64,000 bases of DNA. It comes from Paenibacillus sp. HWE-109 (lineage in GTDB: Bacteria > Bacillota > Bacilli > Paenibacillales > NBRC-103111). The notes below the pieces were generated by a model. That model searched no databases and was not told the DNA's origin. It was given only the letters and a program-made list of their open reading frames with translations. Shown one piece after another: positions 1 to 8,400 of this stretch. Positions within the stretch are counted from its first letter, which is position 1, and every line of letters starts with the position of its first letter. The translations under genes were made by a program, and so were the position numbers. The stretch covers positions 1,488,001 through 1,552,000 of the forward strand of contig NZ_CP091881.1 of the NCBI RefSeq assembly GCF_022163125.1. Reading direction: 5' to 3'.

Positions 1-2
1 AA

Positions 3-1523
3 TTCGGCTTTGAATTGATCGGCGAGGCGGTGGATGGATTAGATGCGCTTGCCATTCTTGCTGAGAAGCCATGTGACCTGCTGATTACCGACATTTCCAT
101 GCCGAATATGGATGGTATCTCGCTAATGGAACGCGTGAAGGCGTTATATCCGCACATCAAAATTTTAATATTATCCAATTATAATGATTTTGGGTATGTA
201 AGGCGGGCGTTGCAGCTCGGCGCTTCGGACTATATTTTGAAGCTGACGATGAGACCGGAAGATCTGCAAACCAAGCTGCAGCAAATGCAAGAGGAAATTG
301 AGAACGAGCGTAAAAAGCAGGAGGAAACGTTACAACTGAATCGGACTGCGGTTCAATTTCGCCAAGAAATAACGATTGAAAAGCATCTGCGCGATCTCCT
401 GACCATGCAGTACTCGAAGCGGGAAGCGGATGATCTCTCAGAGGAATATGCGAGTCTGCTTCCGTCATTTCCATGGACGGTCTCGATGATGAAAATCGAT
501 CGTTATGAGTTTGTTGTAGATGAGAATCGATTTAAGAGTGAAAAGCTGCTGCGCTTTTCCGTTATGAATATACTCAGGGAAATTATGCGCAAATATAAGA
601 CGGGGCACATTGTGGAACTGGGTGGGGGACGTTTCGGAATGATAACCGGTACAGGGGCGGAGCCGATGCTTGAGGAGATGACGGAATGCATACAACGCTA
701 TCTCAAATTATCTGTCTATTGTGGTACATATTCCCCTGTTGAACGAGCATATGATCTGCATGAAGCGTGTAAGTATGCCGATGAAGCCCTCTTGGAGAGA
801 TTTTACAAGGACTCGAATCGTGTCATTCCCTACAGGGAGCAAATGTTTGCAGATCATGCTGTACCCATTGCATCACAAGACGACTGGCTTGATGCGATGG
901 CCCGGCAAGACCAAGAAGCGCTAGAGACTGCTATCAGAAATATGGCTAAGACTTATTTGGAAGATGAAGTATCCCGACCTTATCCAGATCTGGTTAGAGA
1001 ACGATGGCTGCATGTTGTACATCTATTCGAGGGGTTTCTTCAACATAAAGGAGGAGACCTTTACTCGATTGAGTCCTACGAAGGAAGCTACCCTCATCAT
1101 GTCGTGAGGACAGCGGAATCTCTACAAGAAATAAGTGAGTGGTTCATTGGTTGGATTGCCGTCTTCTTGGAGCACTTGCGCTCAAACTTGGTTCATCAGC
1201 CTCGACCGGAAATTCGAATTGTGCAAAGATTAATTGAAGAAAAGTACAGCACTTCTTTTAAAATGTCCGACTTGGCCAAAGAAGTTAATTTTACGGAGCC
1301 GTATTTAAGTTCGTTGTTCAAAAAAGAAACCGGCGAAACGATGATCGACTACATGATCCGTATTCGAATGAAGAAAGCCAGGGAACTGCTTAAAGATCCC
1401 ACTGTTAAAATTTATGAAGTTGCTGACGCAATCGGCTATTCGGATCCTAATTATTTCGCTAAGCTGTTCAAAAAGATCGAAGGCATATACCCGCAAGAAT
1501 ATCGGAAGCGTTATATTCACTAA
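3..1523 (+). CDS. AraC-type response regulator (YesN-like), 5' end outside window
   Basis: Response regulator expected to receive a phosphate from a membrane kinase encoded upstream, outside the window, and to switch on sugar-uptake genes. The reading frame is open to the left edge, so the first few residues are missing; the apparent TTG start at 15 is internal. Visible parts are a receiver domain (phospho-acceptor Asp in the motif DLLITDISMPNMDG), a long middle region of about 270 residues, and a C-terminal AraC/XylS DNA-binding domain with two helix-turn-helices (start near IVQRLIEEKY, signature near VADAIGYSDPNYFAKLFKK). The next gene, 119 bp downstream on the same strand, is a sugar-binding lipoprotein, which is the likely target. 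Family assignment is firm; the ligand is unknown. Confidence 0.93.
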   Translation, partial: FGFELIGEAVDGLDALAILAEKPCDLLITDISMPNMDGISLMERVKALYPHIKILILSNYNDFGYVRRALQLGASDYILKLTMRPEDLQTKLQQMQEEIENERKKQEETLQLNRTAVQFRQEITIEKHLRDLLTMQYSKREADDLSEEYASLLPSFPWTVSMMKIDRYEFVVDENRFKSEKLLRFSVMNILREIMRKYKTGHIVELGGGRFGMITGTGAEPMLEEMTECIQRYLKLSVYCGTYSPVERAYDLHEACKYADEALLERFYKDSNRVIPYREQMFADHAVPIASQDDWLDAMARQDQEALETAIRNMAKTYLEDEVSRPYPDLVRERWLHVVHLFEGFLQHKGGDLYSIESYEGSYPHHVVRTAESLQEISEWFIGWIAVFLEHLRSNLVHQPRPEIRIVQRLIEEKYSTSFKMSDLAKEVNFTEPYLSSLFKKETGETMIDYMIRIRMKKARELLKDPTVKIYEVADAIGYSDPNYFAKLFKKIEGIYPQEYRKRYIH

Positions 1524-1642
1524 AAGTGGATAAAACAAGACAGGTAAGATCTTAAATGAATTCATTACGCAGGAATGATCACTTTGCTATGCTAAGGATG
1601 TTCCAAACGGATGAAAACAAGTAAGAGAGGGGTTTTACCAGT

Positions 1643-2992
1643 ATGAAGAAATCGATTTACTCTACCGTATCACTCACAATAGCCGTTAGTTTGATGCTTG
1701 CCGGTTGTGCCAAAGGCGACAACCAAACAAGCTCATCGCCTGCAGCTGCGACGACGGCCAGTTCTGCAGCTCCGAAGAAAGCCGTCAAACTTAAGATGTG
1801 GGGCGGTATTCCTGAAGAGAGCGGCCCTAAGGATGTGGTCACGAAATGGAATAGCTCGCATCCTGACATCCAAGTGGAGTATACACGTTATGTGAACGAC
1901 GATAGCGGCAACACGAAGCTTGATACGGCCCTGATCAGCAACTCCGATGCGCCGGACATCTTCTTCAGCTATGGCGAAACGAATTACAATCGCCGAGCCA
2001 ATGCTGGCGTTACGTATCCATTGGATGATTTGATTAGTAAATATAAGCTTAATGTGGATGATCTTATTGGCAAAGATAATGTTGTCCCGTTCAAAGGAAA
2101 AACGCATTATTTGCCGGCCATGAAGCTGTTGTCTTCCGTGATGATTAATCAAACGGCATTGGAGAAAGCGGGAGAGAAGATTCCGGCTCAAGGATGGACA
2201 TGGGACGACTACATGACTCTGGCCGAGAAGCTGCAAACGGCTGATCAGAAGGGCAGCTTTATCAAGGTTCCGGATGATAATATGGTGCGTTTTGCTATTC
2301 TTGAGAATAAGCCAGTGGACTCGTATTATACCGCGGACGGATTGTCCACCTTCGATAGTCCTGCAGTCAAGAAGGGCTTGGAATATCAAAAAGCGCTGCA
2401 GGACAAAGGATTGTCGGTGAAGTGGCCGGAAATTATTGCCAACAAGCTGCTTCCTCCCAATGAGCTGCTGACCGGAAAAGCGGCAATGATCTTCGGAGGC
2501 ACACATTTGCTAAGGAATGTGAAGGATACCAAGAGCTTCCCGCATGAGTTCAAAACGATATTTGCCCCTGTGCCCCAGTTGGAGAAGGGCGGCAAAGTGA
2601 ATACGGCAGGCTTCAACGACTTCATGTCGATTAATAATACGTCTTCTAACAAGGATGAAGCCTTCCAATTTATCTCGTGGTACTTAACCGAAGGTAATCT
2701 CCTCATGATTCCGGGTGGACGTTTGCCGTCTTCCAAGAAGATCGATGTGGATAAAGTGGCTGATCTTATGGTCGGGGATGCAGCAAGCCTGATTAACGTG
2801 GATTCTTTGAAGTCTCTAATCAAAGGTGACTATATCTTCCCAGTTCAAACGATCTCTACTGCCTTACCGGAAATGACCAAAATTATTAACGAGGAAACAG
2901 AGAAATATGTCATGGGTGTACAACCTTTGGACAAAGCTATACAGAATATGAAAACAAGAGCGGATCAAGCGATTAAGGCTGAGAAAAAATAA
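1643..2992 (+). CDS. Extracellular solute-binding lipoprotein 1, sugar ABC transporter (family 1)
   Basis: Captures a sugar or oligosaccharide outside the membrane for a CUT1 ABC importer. The 449-residue protein starts with a lipoprotein signal peptide (lipobox LAGC, Cys about residue 22) and a Ser/Ala/Thr-rich linker, followed by the bacterial family-1 solute-binding fold. Start ATG 1643 follows a GAGAGGGG ribosome site. It is a close paralogue of the lipoprotein at 6951-8309: both share MWGG[IV]P, PDIQVEY and NDD[SA]GN[TL]KLDTALIS near the N-terminus. No permease follows it directly; a terminator and a repeat do. The permeases at 17179 and 18097, which lack a binding protein of their own, may be its original partners (inference, see findings). 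Confidence 0.93.
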   Translation: MKKSIYSTVSLTIAVSLMLAGCAKGDNQTSSSPAAATTASSAAPKKAVKLKMWGGIPEESGPKDVVTKWNSSHPDIQVEYTRYVNDDSGNTKLDTALISNSDAPDIFFSYGETNYNRRANAGVTYPLDDLISKYKLNVDDLIGKDNVVPFKGKTHYLPAMKLLSSVMINQTALEKAGEKIPAQGWTWDDYMTLAEKLQTADQKGSFIKVPDDNMVRFAILENKPVDSYYTADGLSTFDSPAVKKGLEYQKALQDKGLSVKWPEIIANKLLPPNELLTGKAAMIFGGTHLLRNVKDTKSFPHEFKTIFAPVPQLEKGGKVNTAGFNDFMSINNTSSNKDEAFQFISWYLTEGNLLMIPGGRLPSSKKIDVDKVADLMVGDAASLINVDSLKSLIKGDYIFPVQTISTALPEMTKIINEETEKYVMGVQPLDKAIQNMKTRADQAIKAEKK

Positions 2993-3008
2993 CTTGTTAC
3001 GTTGCAAA

Positions 3009-3052
3009 AGGGACCTGTTGGACTTCTATTTGAAGTCTGCTGGGTCTTTTTT
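3009..3052 (+). terminator. Rho-independent terminator after lipoprotein 1
   Basis: Hairpin with arms around GGACTTC and GAAGTC, extended by GACC/GGTC, followed by seven T. It lies 17 bp after the stop of the lipoprotein gene and closes that transcript. Confidence 0.8.
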
Positions 3053-3067
3053 TGGTTGGGGTTTGGT

Positions 3068-3157
3068 GACTGCTTCGGAGATGTAATGAACGGAGTTGAC
3101 GCTACCCGGCACTTTATTGGTCGAATGGCGATCATTTGCTTGAAATAGCGCATCCGG
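3068..3157 (+). repeat. Family B repeat fragment, fused to a family A repeat
   Basis: Matches the inner part of the 185-bp family B element (compare 47270-47370): GGAGATGTAATGAACGGAG, then a GGCGATCATTTGCTTG-like stretch. It has neither terminal CTAACGAACT nor AGTTCGTTAG and runs directly into the family A repeat at 3158. Confidence 0.6.
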
Positions 3158-3335
3158 AGGGAACTACAGTCCGCTATTCTACCCAAAAGTATCAATATCG
3201 CGAGGTTGAGAGAACTACAGTACGCTATTTTGCTGTTTGATGCGAAATTCAGCGCTTTTCGTGGAAATAAGACCCTGTAGTTCCGCTATCGCCGCAGCAA
3301 CCGAGCTTTTTGCCAAAATAGCGTCCTAGAGTTCC
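3158..3335 (+). repeat. Family A intergenic repeat, copy 1
   Basis: About 180 bp, non-coding. The ends are inverted: GGGAACTACAGTCCGCTATT at the left and a form of AATAGCGTCCTAGAGTTCCC at the right. An inner pair (GAACTACAGTACGCTATTTT and CTGTAGTTCCGCTAT) repeats the same pattern, so the single strand could fold into a multi-armed structure. Bases 3161-3293 match 16811-16943 with two visible mismatches. Other copies: 31300-31478 and, decayed, 59140-59380. Confidence 0.85.
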
Positions 3336-3409
3336 CTCCCTCTGGATTTGTCAGCGGGAACAACAGAACTGTGAGGCTTGCTCCAATTCCTAAGAATTAT
3401 TATATGAAA

Positions 3410-3426
3410 CTACAAGTTTTAATCTA
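3410..3426 (+). promoter_or_regulatory. Candidate regulator-binding motif shared with 6863-6880
   Basis: CTACAAGTTTTAATCTA here and CTACAAGTTTCAACTCTA at 6863 lie upstream of the kinase gene and of solute-binding protein 2, both in the inner sugar system. A shared site for the regulator at 5410 is possible; this rests on similarity only. Confidence 0.3.
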
Positions 3427-3500
3427 CTGATTCCGTCTTTTGACGTGATACAATCGAAGGTATGATTAAATTCAATAACTCAAAATCGGCCGTGCTTTTG

Positions 3501-3539
3501 GGCAAAGCGCCTCTTGCTCTTGACAGAGGCTTTTTTGCC
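3501..3539 (+). terminator. Strong hairpin with T-run in the leader of the kinase gene
   Basis: GGCAAA-GC-GCCTCT pairs with AGAGGC-TTTTTTGCC around a 10-base loop. It is terminator-shaped but no gene ends just before it; the kinase gene starts 102 bp downstream. It could end a small RNA, attenuate the operon, or be a leftover terminator. A weak promoter-like TTGACG lies about 65 bp upstream. Confidence 0.55.
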
Positions 3540-3641
3540 AATTCGCAGAAATCGGCGGTTCTTTCGGAGAACGTATACATGTCTCCGTCATGTTTTGTAT
3601 ATTGAAGACATCCGACTACGTTTGGGGAGTGACTCATTACG

Positions 3642-5438
3642 ATGAAAATATGGCGCCGCTTGCTGCCGAACACTTTGAAGATCAGGCTTATCCTAGCTTA
3701 CATTACCCTCCTGATGGTTCCTTTGTGCTTCGCTATTTTTTATTTGTTTCAGCATTTTGAATCCATTCGCCAGAAGGACATGATGGACCAAATGTCCGAG
3801 CGTATGCAGCAGGTTCATGTATCCTTGACGGATATGATGGCATTCGCCTATAAAGCGAACATCATGTTGAGCCAGGACGAGAGTTTGATCCAGATTATGG
3901 ACGATCCGGAGAAGTATGATCCCTTTGACCGTAAGAAAGTGATCGAAAGCAAAATGTTTGGGATCAATAACAGCTTTTTCTTCCATCAGACGGAGCTGTA
4001 TTTCCGTTTTATCGACCGTAAAGGCAATGTATACACGTCCTATGCCCCCAATGGTCAGTTGACCAATCGGTTGAAAGAATTGCAAGATTGGCGGAATGCG
4101 CTGCAAAGCGGGTCCCATCCCTATCGCTGGACGGCCGATGATTGGAATGATGTGAACGGGAGCCAAGGGAGCAAGCTCCTGAGCCTGTACACCATTCTGG
4201 ATGACCAGCTGCGGGGAAATTACGGACTGGCGCGCATCAGCATCAACATTCAAGAATGGTTCCGCAGCACGTTAAAGGATAGCCCGGCCAACAAGGATCT
4301 GACCATCTTTTCCGGTCAAGGAGAGATCGTTCTGCAAAGCAAGGAAACAGCTTTCAGCAGCGTTATGATGCAAAGGATCATGTCCGCACAGGCGAAGGAA
4401 GGACATTTCGAGGATGAACGCGCCTCGTCCCTTGTCAATTACAGCTATCTGGAGGAATTGGACTGGTATGTGGTCAGTCAAATGCCTTTAAGCGAGCTGC
4501 AGCAGGAGATTCAGCGATTAAGGCTGATCGCTTTCCTCTTTCTGAGCATTCTGGTCATCGCCTTCGTACTGGTGACTATCTTCCTCTCGGCTCGCATGAC
4601 GGGACCGCTGTATGTCCTGGAACGGAGCATGGAGGAAGCTTCGGATAAGAAGCTGAATGTCAAAATTACCATTGGCAAGGGTGCAACGGATGAAGTGCGC
4701 TCCCTTGGCGAAAGCTTCAACCGGATGATTGATGATGTCGTCGTGCTCATAAACAAGCTTAAGCTGGAGGAACGGCAAAAGCAGGCGGTTCGATTCCAAA
4801 TGCTGCTTTCCCAAATGAACCCGCATTTTCTGTTGAACACCTTGAACACAGTCAAATGGATGGCCAGAAAAGAAAAGCAGGAAGCGATCGCAGGCATCTG
4901 CACCTCTTTGGGGTCCATTCTGGAGGCAAGTTTGGGTTCAGATATTGAGCTGGTTAGTCTCAAAGAAGAAATAAAACTATTGCGCTCCTACGAATCCATA
5001 CAGTCATTTCGCTTCAGGGATCATTTCACCATCCAATATGAGATGGATGAATCGGTTCATTATGCTCTGGTTCCCAAGCTTAGCCTCCAGCCTCTGGTGG
5101 AGAATTCCATCGTCCATGGCTTTGATGAAGCCAAAGGCTGCTGCGCCATCTGGGTCAGAGCCAAGGCGGAAGGAAATTCACTTATTCTGGAGGTGGAAGA
5201 TAACGGCGTCGGCATGGAAGTGGCTTCCCGCAGGCCAGTACGGCGAAGCGGACACGGGATCGGACTAAGCAACCTGAGAGAAAGGCTGCAGCTGCTTTTT
5301 AAGCGGGAGGGCTCCATAGAATTTATATCCAGCGCGGAAGGGACCCTGGTCCGGATCCAGCTGCCATTGTTGATTGCAACGCCTTATTCACAGGAAGGAG
5401 AGGGTGGACATGTGGACGGTTTTGCTAGTGGAAGATGA
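3642..5438 (+). CDS. Membrane sensor histidine kinase (YesM-like)
   Basis: Senses an extracellular signal and phosphorylates the partner regulator encoded next. In 598 residues: transmembrane helix at about 13-33, extracellular sensor domain to about 290, second helix at about 294-316, HAMP domain (to about 372), then a His_kinase domain with the phospho-acceptor His395 in QMNPHFLLN and a HATPase_c domain (LSLQPLVENSIVHGF as N-box, DNGVGM as G1 box, GHGIGLSNLRERL as G2 box). The gene overlaps the regulator gene by 29 bp, so translation is probably coupled. It opens the inner sugar system that runs to 16716. Confidence 0.95.
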   Translation: MKIWRRLLPNTLKIRLILAYITLLMVPLCFAIFYLFQHFESIRQKDMMDQMSERMQQVHVSLTDMMAFAYKANIMLSQDESLIQIMDDPEKYDPFDRKKVIESKMFGINNSFFFHQTELYFRFIDRKGNVYTSYAPNGQLTNRLKELQDWRNALQSGSHPYRWTADDWNDVNGSQGSKLLSLYTILDDQLRGNYGLARISINIQEWFRSTLKDSPANKDLTIFSGQGEIVLQSKETAFSSVMMQRIMSAQAKEGHFEDERASSLVNYSYLEELDWYVVSQMPLSELQQEIQRLRLIAFLFLSILVIAFVLVTIFLSARMTGPLYVLERSMEEASDKKLNVKITIGKGATDEVRSLGESFNRMIDDVVVLINKLKLEERQKQAVRFQMLLSQMNPHFLLNTLNTVKWMARKEKQEAIAGICTSLGSILEASLGSDIELVSLKEEIKLLRSYESIQSFRFRDHFTIQYEMDESVHYALVPKLSLQPLVENSIVHGFDEAKGCCAIWVRAKAEGNSLILEVEDNGVGMEVASRRPVRRSGHGIGLSNLRERLQLLFKREGSIEFISSAEGTLVRIQLPLLIATPYSQEGEGGHVDGFASGR

Positions 5439-6846
5439 AGGTTTTGTCAGGGAGGCACTCAGGGAAACGGTAGATTGGGAAAGTCACGGCTTTCGTGTTG
5501 CGGGTGAGGCGGGTAACGGAAAGGAGGCTTTGGCAGCTATCCTGGAGCTTAAGCCTGATGTCGTAATTGCCGATATTGTCATGCCGGGCATGGACGGGAT
5601 TGAACTGCTGAAGGAAACACGGAAGGCGGGAATCCGCAGCCGGTTTATTATGCTGACGGCCATGAGCCACTTTGATTACGTTCGGGACGCCCTTCAATAC
5701 GGTGCCTTCAACTATCTGTTGAAGCTGTCTTTAAACGATGAGGTGCTGTTGGAAAATCTGGCGCGGATCAAGGGGGAAATGCTTGAAGAACTTCGAGGTG
5801 CTGGAGAGGCTCTGTATCCTCTTTACCACCGTACTTGGTCGGGCATTCGGGGAATAGGTGCAACGGGACATGAGGATCCGGCTGGAACGGTTGCGGCGGC
5901 GGAGAAATTCCGCAGGCTGTGGCTTGATGTGATTGCCGTGCTGAGCGGAGCTGTACCTGCTGACGCCGATCAGATGGGTATTCGGACGGAAGAGTATCTC
6001 TTGGTCCAATCCTTCTATGAAGGGGGACAGACAACCTTCTTTTGCTGGAGCTTTCAGATAAAGGCAGACCATGCCCGCTGGAACAAGCCGAAACGTGCGG
6101 CCGGACTGGCTGCCGGCAGCAGATTGGCTCGTCTATCTCAGGATTGGCTGCTGGCGCTGAATCAGTTGAACGGCGAGTGGTACGGCGATGCAGCTAGCCA
6201 GGTGAAGGAAAGGCACAAATTGCCATCCATCGCGGAGCTGGAAGCCGAACTGATCCGCTGCTTTGAAGAACGTAATGAAACCAAATGCGCCGAAGTGGCC
6301 ATACATATATGGGATGTTATGGAATCATCTTCATTTTCCCATATGGAAGTTAAAATGCTGGCCTCCCATCTTCTTAATATCCTGGCCATGCTGGCAGGAC
6401 GCAAATTCGAGGATCATGAGGGAATCGATTCAGCCATAAGCCATGAATCGTTGCTGGCATATGTGCTGCAAACTATAAGGGAGCTTATCCGTCATCTGAA
6501 GGAGGAACATGTCAGCTTTACGGACCATCCCGAGGTGAACAGGGTGATTCAATATATGCTGGAGCATTACAAGGAAAATATCCGGGTTACGGATTTAGCC
6601 AAGCTGGTAGCCATCAATGTGGACTACTTAAGCACCGTGTTCGGCAAGAAGACCGGACTGACGCCTATCGCTTATTTGCAGAATATCCGGATCGAACAGG
6701 CGAAACGCTTGCTGCTGCACGCCAAGCTAAGTGTGGAGGAGATCGCCTTTCAAACGGGCTTTGCCGACGATGCTTATTTCATCAAGGTTTTCAAGCGCAT
6801 GGTTGGACAAACGCCGAGTTCGTTCAGAAGAGAGAACAATATCTAA
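5410..6846 (+). CDS. AraC-type response regulator (YesN-like)
   Basis: Partner regulator of the preceding kinase. The start is set at ATG 5410 because AAGGAGAGGG lies just before it and the protein then begins MWTVLLVEDE, as expected for a receiver domain; the frame is open further upstream without a good start. 478 residues: receiver domain with Asp55 (IADIVMPGMDG), a variable middle, and a C-terminal AraC-type double helix-turn-helix (IEEIAFQTGF-type signature, here VEEIAFQTGFADDAYFIKVF). Probable targets are solute-binding protein 2 and the permeases downstream. Confidence 0.95.
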   Translation: MWTVLLVEDEGFVREALRETVDWESHGFRVAGEAGNGKEALAAILELKPDVVIADIVMPGMDGIELLKETRKAGIRSRFIMLTAMSHFDYVRDALQYGAFNYLLKLSLNDEVLLENLARIKGEMLEELRGAGEALYPLYHRTWSGIRGIGATGHEDPAGTVAAAEKFRRLWLDVIAVLSGAVPADADQMGIRTEEYLLVQSFYEGGQTTFFCWSFQIKADHARWNKPKRAAGLAAGSRLARLSQDWLLALNQLNGEWYGDAASQVKERHKLPSIAELEAELIRCFEERNETKCAEVAIHIWDVMESSSFSHMEVKMLASHLLNILAMLAGRKFEDHEGIDSAISHESLLAYVLQTIRELIRHLKEEHVSFTDHPEVNRVIQYMLEHYKENIRVTDLAKLVAINVDYLSTVFGKKTGLTPIAYLQNIRIEQAKRLLLHAKLSVEEIAFQTGFADDAYFIKVFKRMVGQTPSSFRRENNI

Positions 6847-6862
6847 GTTTTGTACTATTAAC

Positions 6863-6880
6863 CTACAAGTTTCAACTCTA
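6863..6880 (+). promoter_or_regulatory. Candidate regulator-binding motif upstream of lipoprotein 2
   Basis: CTACAAGTTTCAACTCTA, 70 bp before the lipoprotein start, resembles 3410-3426. No convincing -35/-10 pair could be fixed around it. Confidence 0.3.
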
Positions 6881-6950
6881 AGAAGAGAAGGTTCAGATTG
6901 GTATAGTTGGGAAGAATCAAACATTAGATTGCAGGGAGGTTACAGGCAAG

Positions 6951-8309
6951 ATGAGAAACAGAAAATGGATGAGAGCAGGGATGGCAGCGCTGATAGCTAT
7001 ACCCTTGGCACTTACCGGCTGCGGTGCACAGGGTGGCAGCAACCAAGCGGAGGGAACGTCTTCCCCTTCCGCAGGCTCGAGCGCAGCGCCTAGTACTGTG
7101 CCCAATAAGAATCCGATCAAGCTTACGATGTGGGGAGGCGTGCCGCCCGAGAATGGGCCTCAAGCTGTTGTGGACAACTGGAATAAGCTAAATCCGGATA
7201 TCCAGGTAGAGTATGTGCGGTTCGTTAATGATGATGCTGGAAATCTAAAGCTGGATACGGCGCTCATTTCCAGCCAGCCTGTGGACATGTACATGAACTA
7301 TGATTTCAGCCTCTACGAGAAGCGGATCAAAGCAGGCAACGCTCTTGATCTGAGCAAGTTCACGGACTACAATGTGGACGACAAAATGGGTATAGGCGCC
7401 TCCTTGTGGAAAGTGGATGGTAAGTATAATGGTGTTCCCACTCAGAAAGGCTTGTCCTTTGTCTGGTTGAACAAGGATATGCTGGATGCCAAGGGTCTTA
7501 AGGTTCCTACGGACTGGGGTATGGACGAATTCAGGGATTACGCCAACAAGTTGAAGGGAGACAAGGTATGGGGAGCGGCGCAATCTGATTATTATTTCAA
7601 TGTGCCCATCAATGGCTCCATGCTGAAGGGAAGTCTGCTGCTGACGAAACCGGACGGCACCTCAGCTTTCGATAGTCCGCTGACAGTAAAGGCGCTTCAA
7701 GTGTATTCGGACATGATGTTCAAGGATAAGAGCATCATGCCCCATACGGAGCAAATCACCTCGAAGCCGGCTCTGGACCAGATGTTTGTGAAGGGAGAAA
7801 CAGCCATGATCTTCTCCACCAATCAGATTTTCAGGACCACTAATAATGTGAAGGATTATCCCCGCACGTTCAAAGTGGCAGCAGCGCCGGCTCCGAAGAT
7901 AAACAAGGATCAGACCGACTACCTTAATGCAGGCGGATTGGGCGATGTGCTCTCCATTAATCCCCGCACCAAGAATCCGGAAGCAGCCTGGAAATTTATC
8001 AAGTGGTATTCGGATAGTGGGATGCTGCCAATGGCGGCAGGCGGAAGAGTGCCATCATCCAAGGACTTTCCTGTCGATGAGGCTATCGCCCTGATGTTCA
8101 AAGGCGTGGAGAATACCTATGACATTGATTCCATCAAGCGGGTTATGTTCGGCAGCCTTCCGCTCGGATTAAGCCGTTTGGACAAGAAAACGGGAATCGA
8201 ACAGCAGGTCATCTATGACAAGGTTTTCACTCAGAAGCTGACTCCCGAAGAAGGGGCGAAGGAACTGGCGCGTGTGCATAACGAGAACTTGCAAGCGGCC
8301 AAAAAATAG
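6951..8309 (+). CDS. Extracellular solute-binding lipoprotein 2, sugar ABC transporter
   Basis: Sugar-binding component of the importer formed with the two permeases that follow. 452 residues with a lipoprotein signal (LTGC, Cys at about 24), a Ser/Pro-rich linker and the family-1 solute-binding fold. Start ATG 6951 follows GGGAGGTTACAGGCAAG. Its nearest relative in the window is the lipoprotein at 1643-2992. A strong hairpin without a T-run lies between this gene and the permease, an arrangement known to keep binding-protein mRNA more abundant than permease mRNA. Confidence 0.95.
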   Translation: MRNRKWMRAGMAALIAIPLALTGCGAQGGSNQAEGTSSPSAGSSAAPSTVPNKNPIKLTMWGGVPPENGPQAVVDNWNKLNPDIQVEYVRFVNDDAGNLKLDTALISSQPVDMYMNYDFSLYEKRIKAGNALDLSKFTDYNVDDKMGIGASLWKVDGKYNGVPTQKGLSFVWLNKDMLDAKGLKVPTDWGMDEFRDYANKLKGDKVWGAAQSDYYFNVPINGSMLKGSLLLTKPDGTSAFDSPLTVKALQVYSDMMFKDKSIMPHTEQITSKPALDQMFVKGETAMIFSTNQIFRTTNNVKDYPRTFKVAAAPAPKINKDQTDYLNAGGLGDVLSINPRTKNPEAAWKFIKWYSDSGMLPMAAGGRVPSSKDFPVDEAIALMFKGVENTYDIDSIKRVMFGSLPLGLSRLDKKTGIEQQVIYDKVFTQKLTPEEGAKELARVHNENLQAAKK

Positions 8310-8320
8310 GAGACGGGAAA

Positions 8321-8365
8321 GCCAAAGGAGAGGCAGGAATAAACGTGCCTGTCTTCTCCTTTGGC
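8321..8365 (+). promoter_or_regulatory. Intercistronic hairpin between binding protein and permease
   Basis: GCCAAAGGAGA and TCTCCTTTGGC form long matching arms, with an inner GGCAGG/CCTG pairing. There is no T-run after it, so it looks like an mRNA-stabilising or processing structure rather than a full terminator. Confidence 0.65.
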
Positions 8366-8400
8366 GTAACCCATATTAGAGAGAAAGGTGGTGGCCGATC

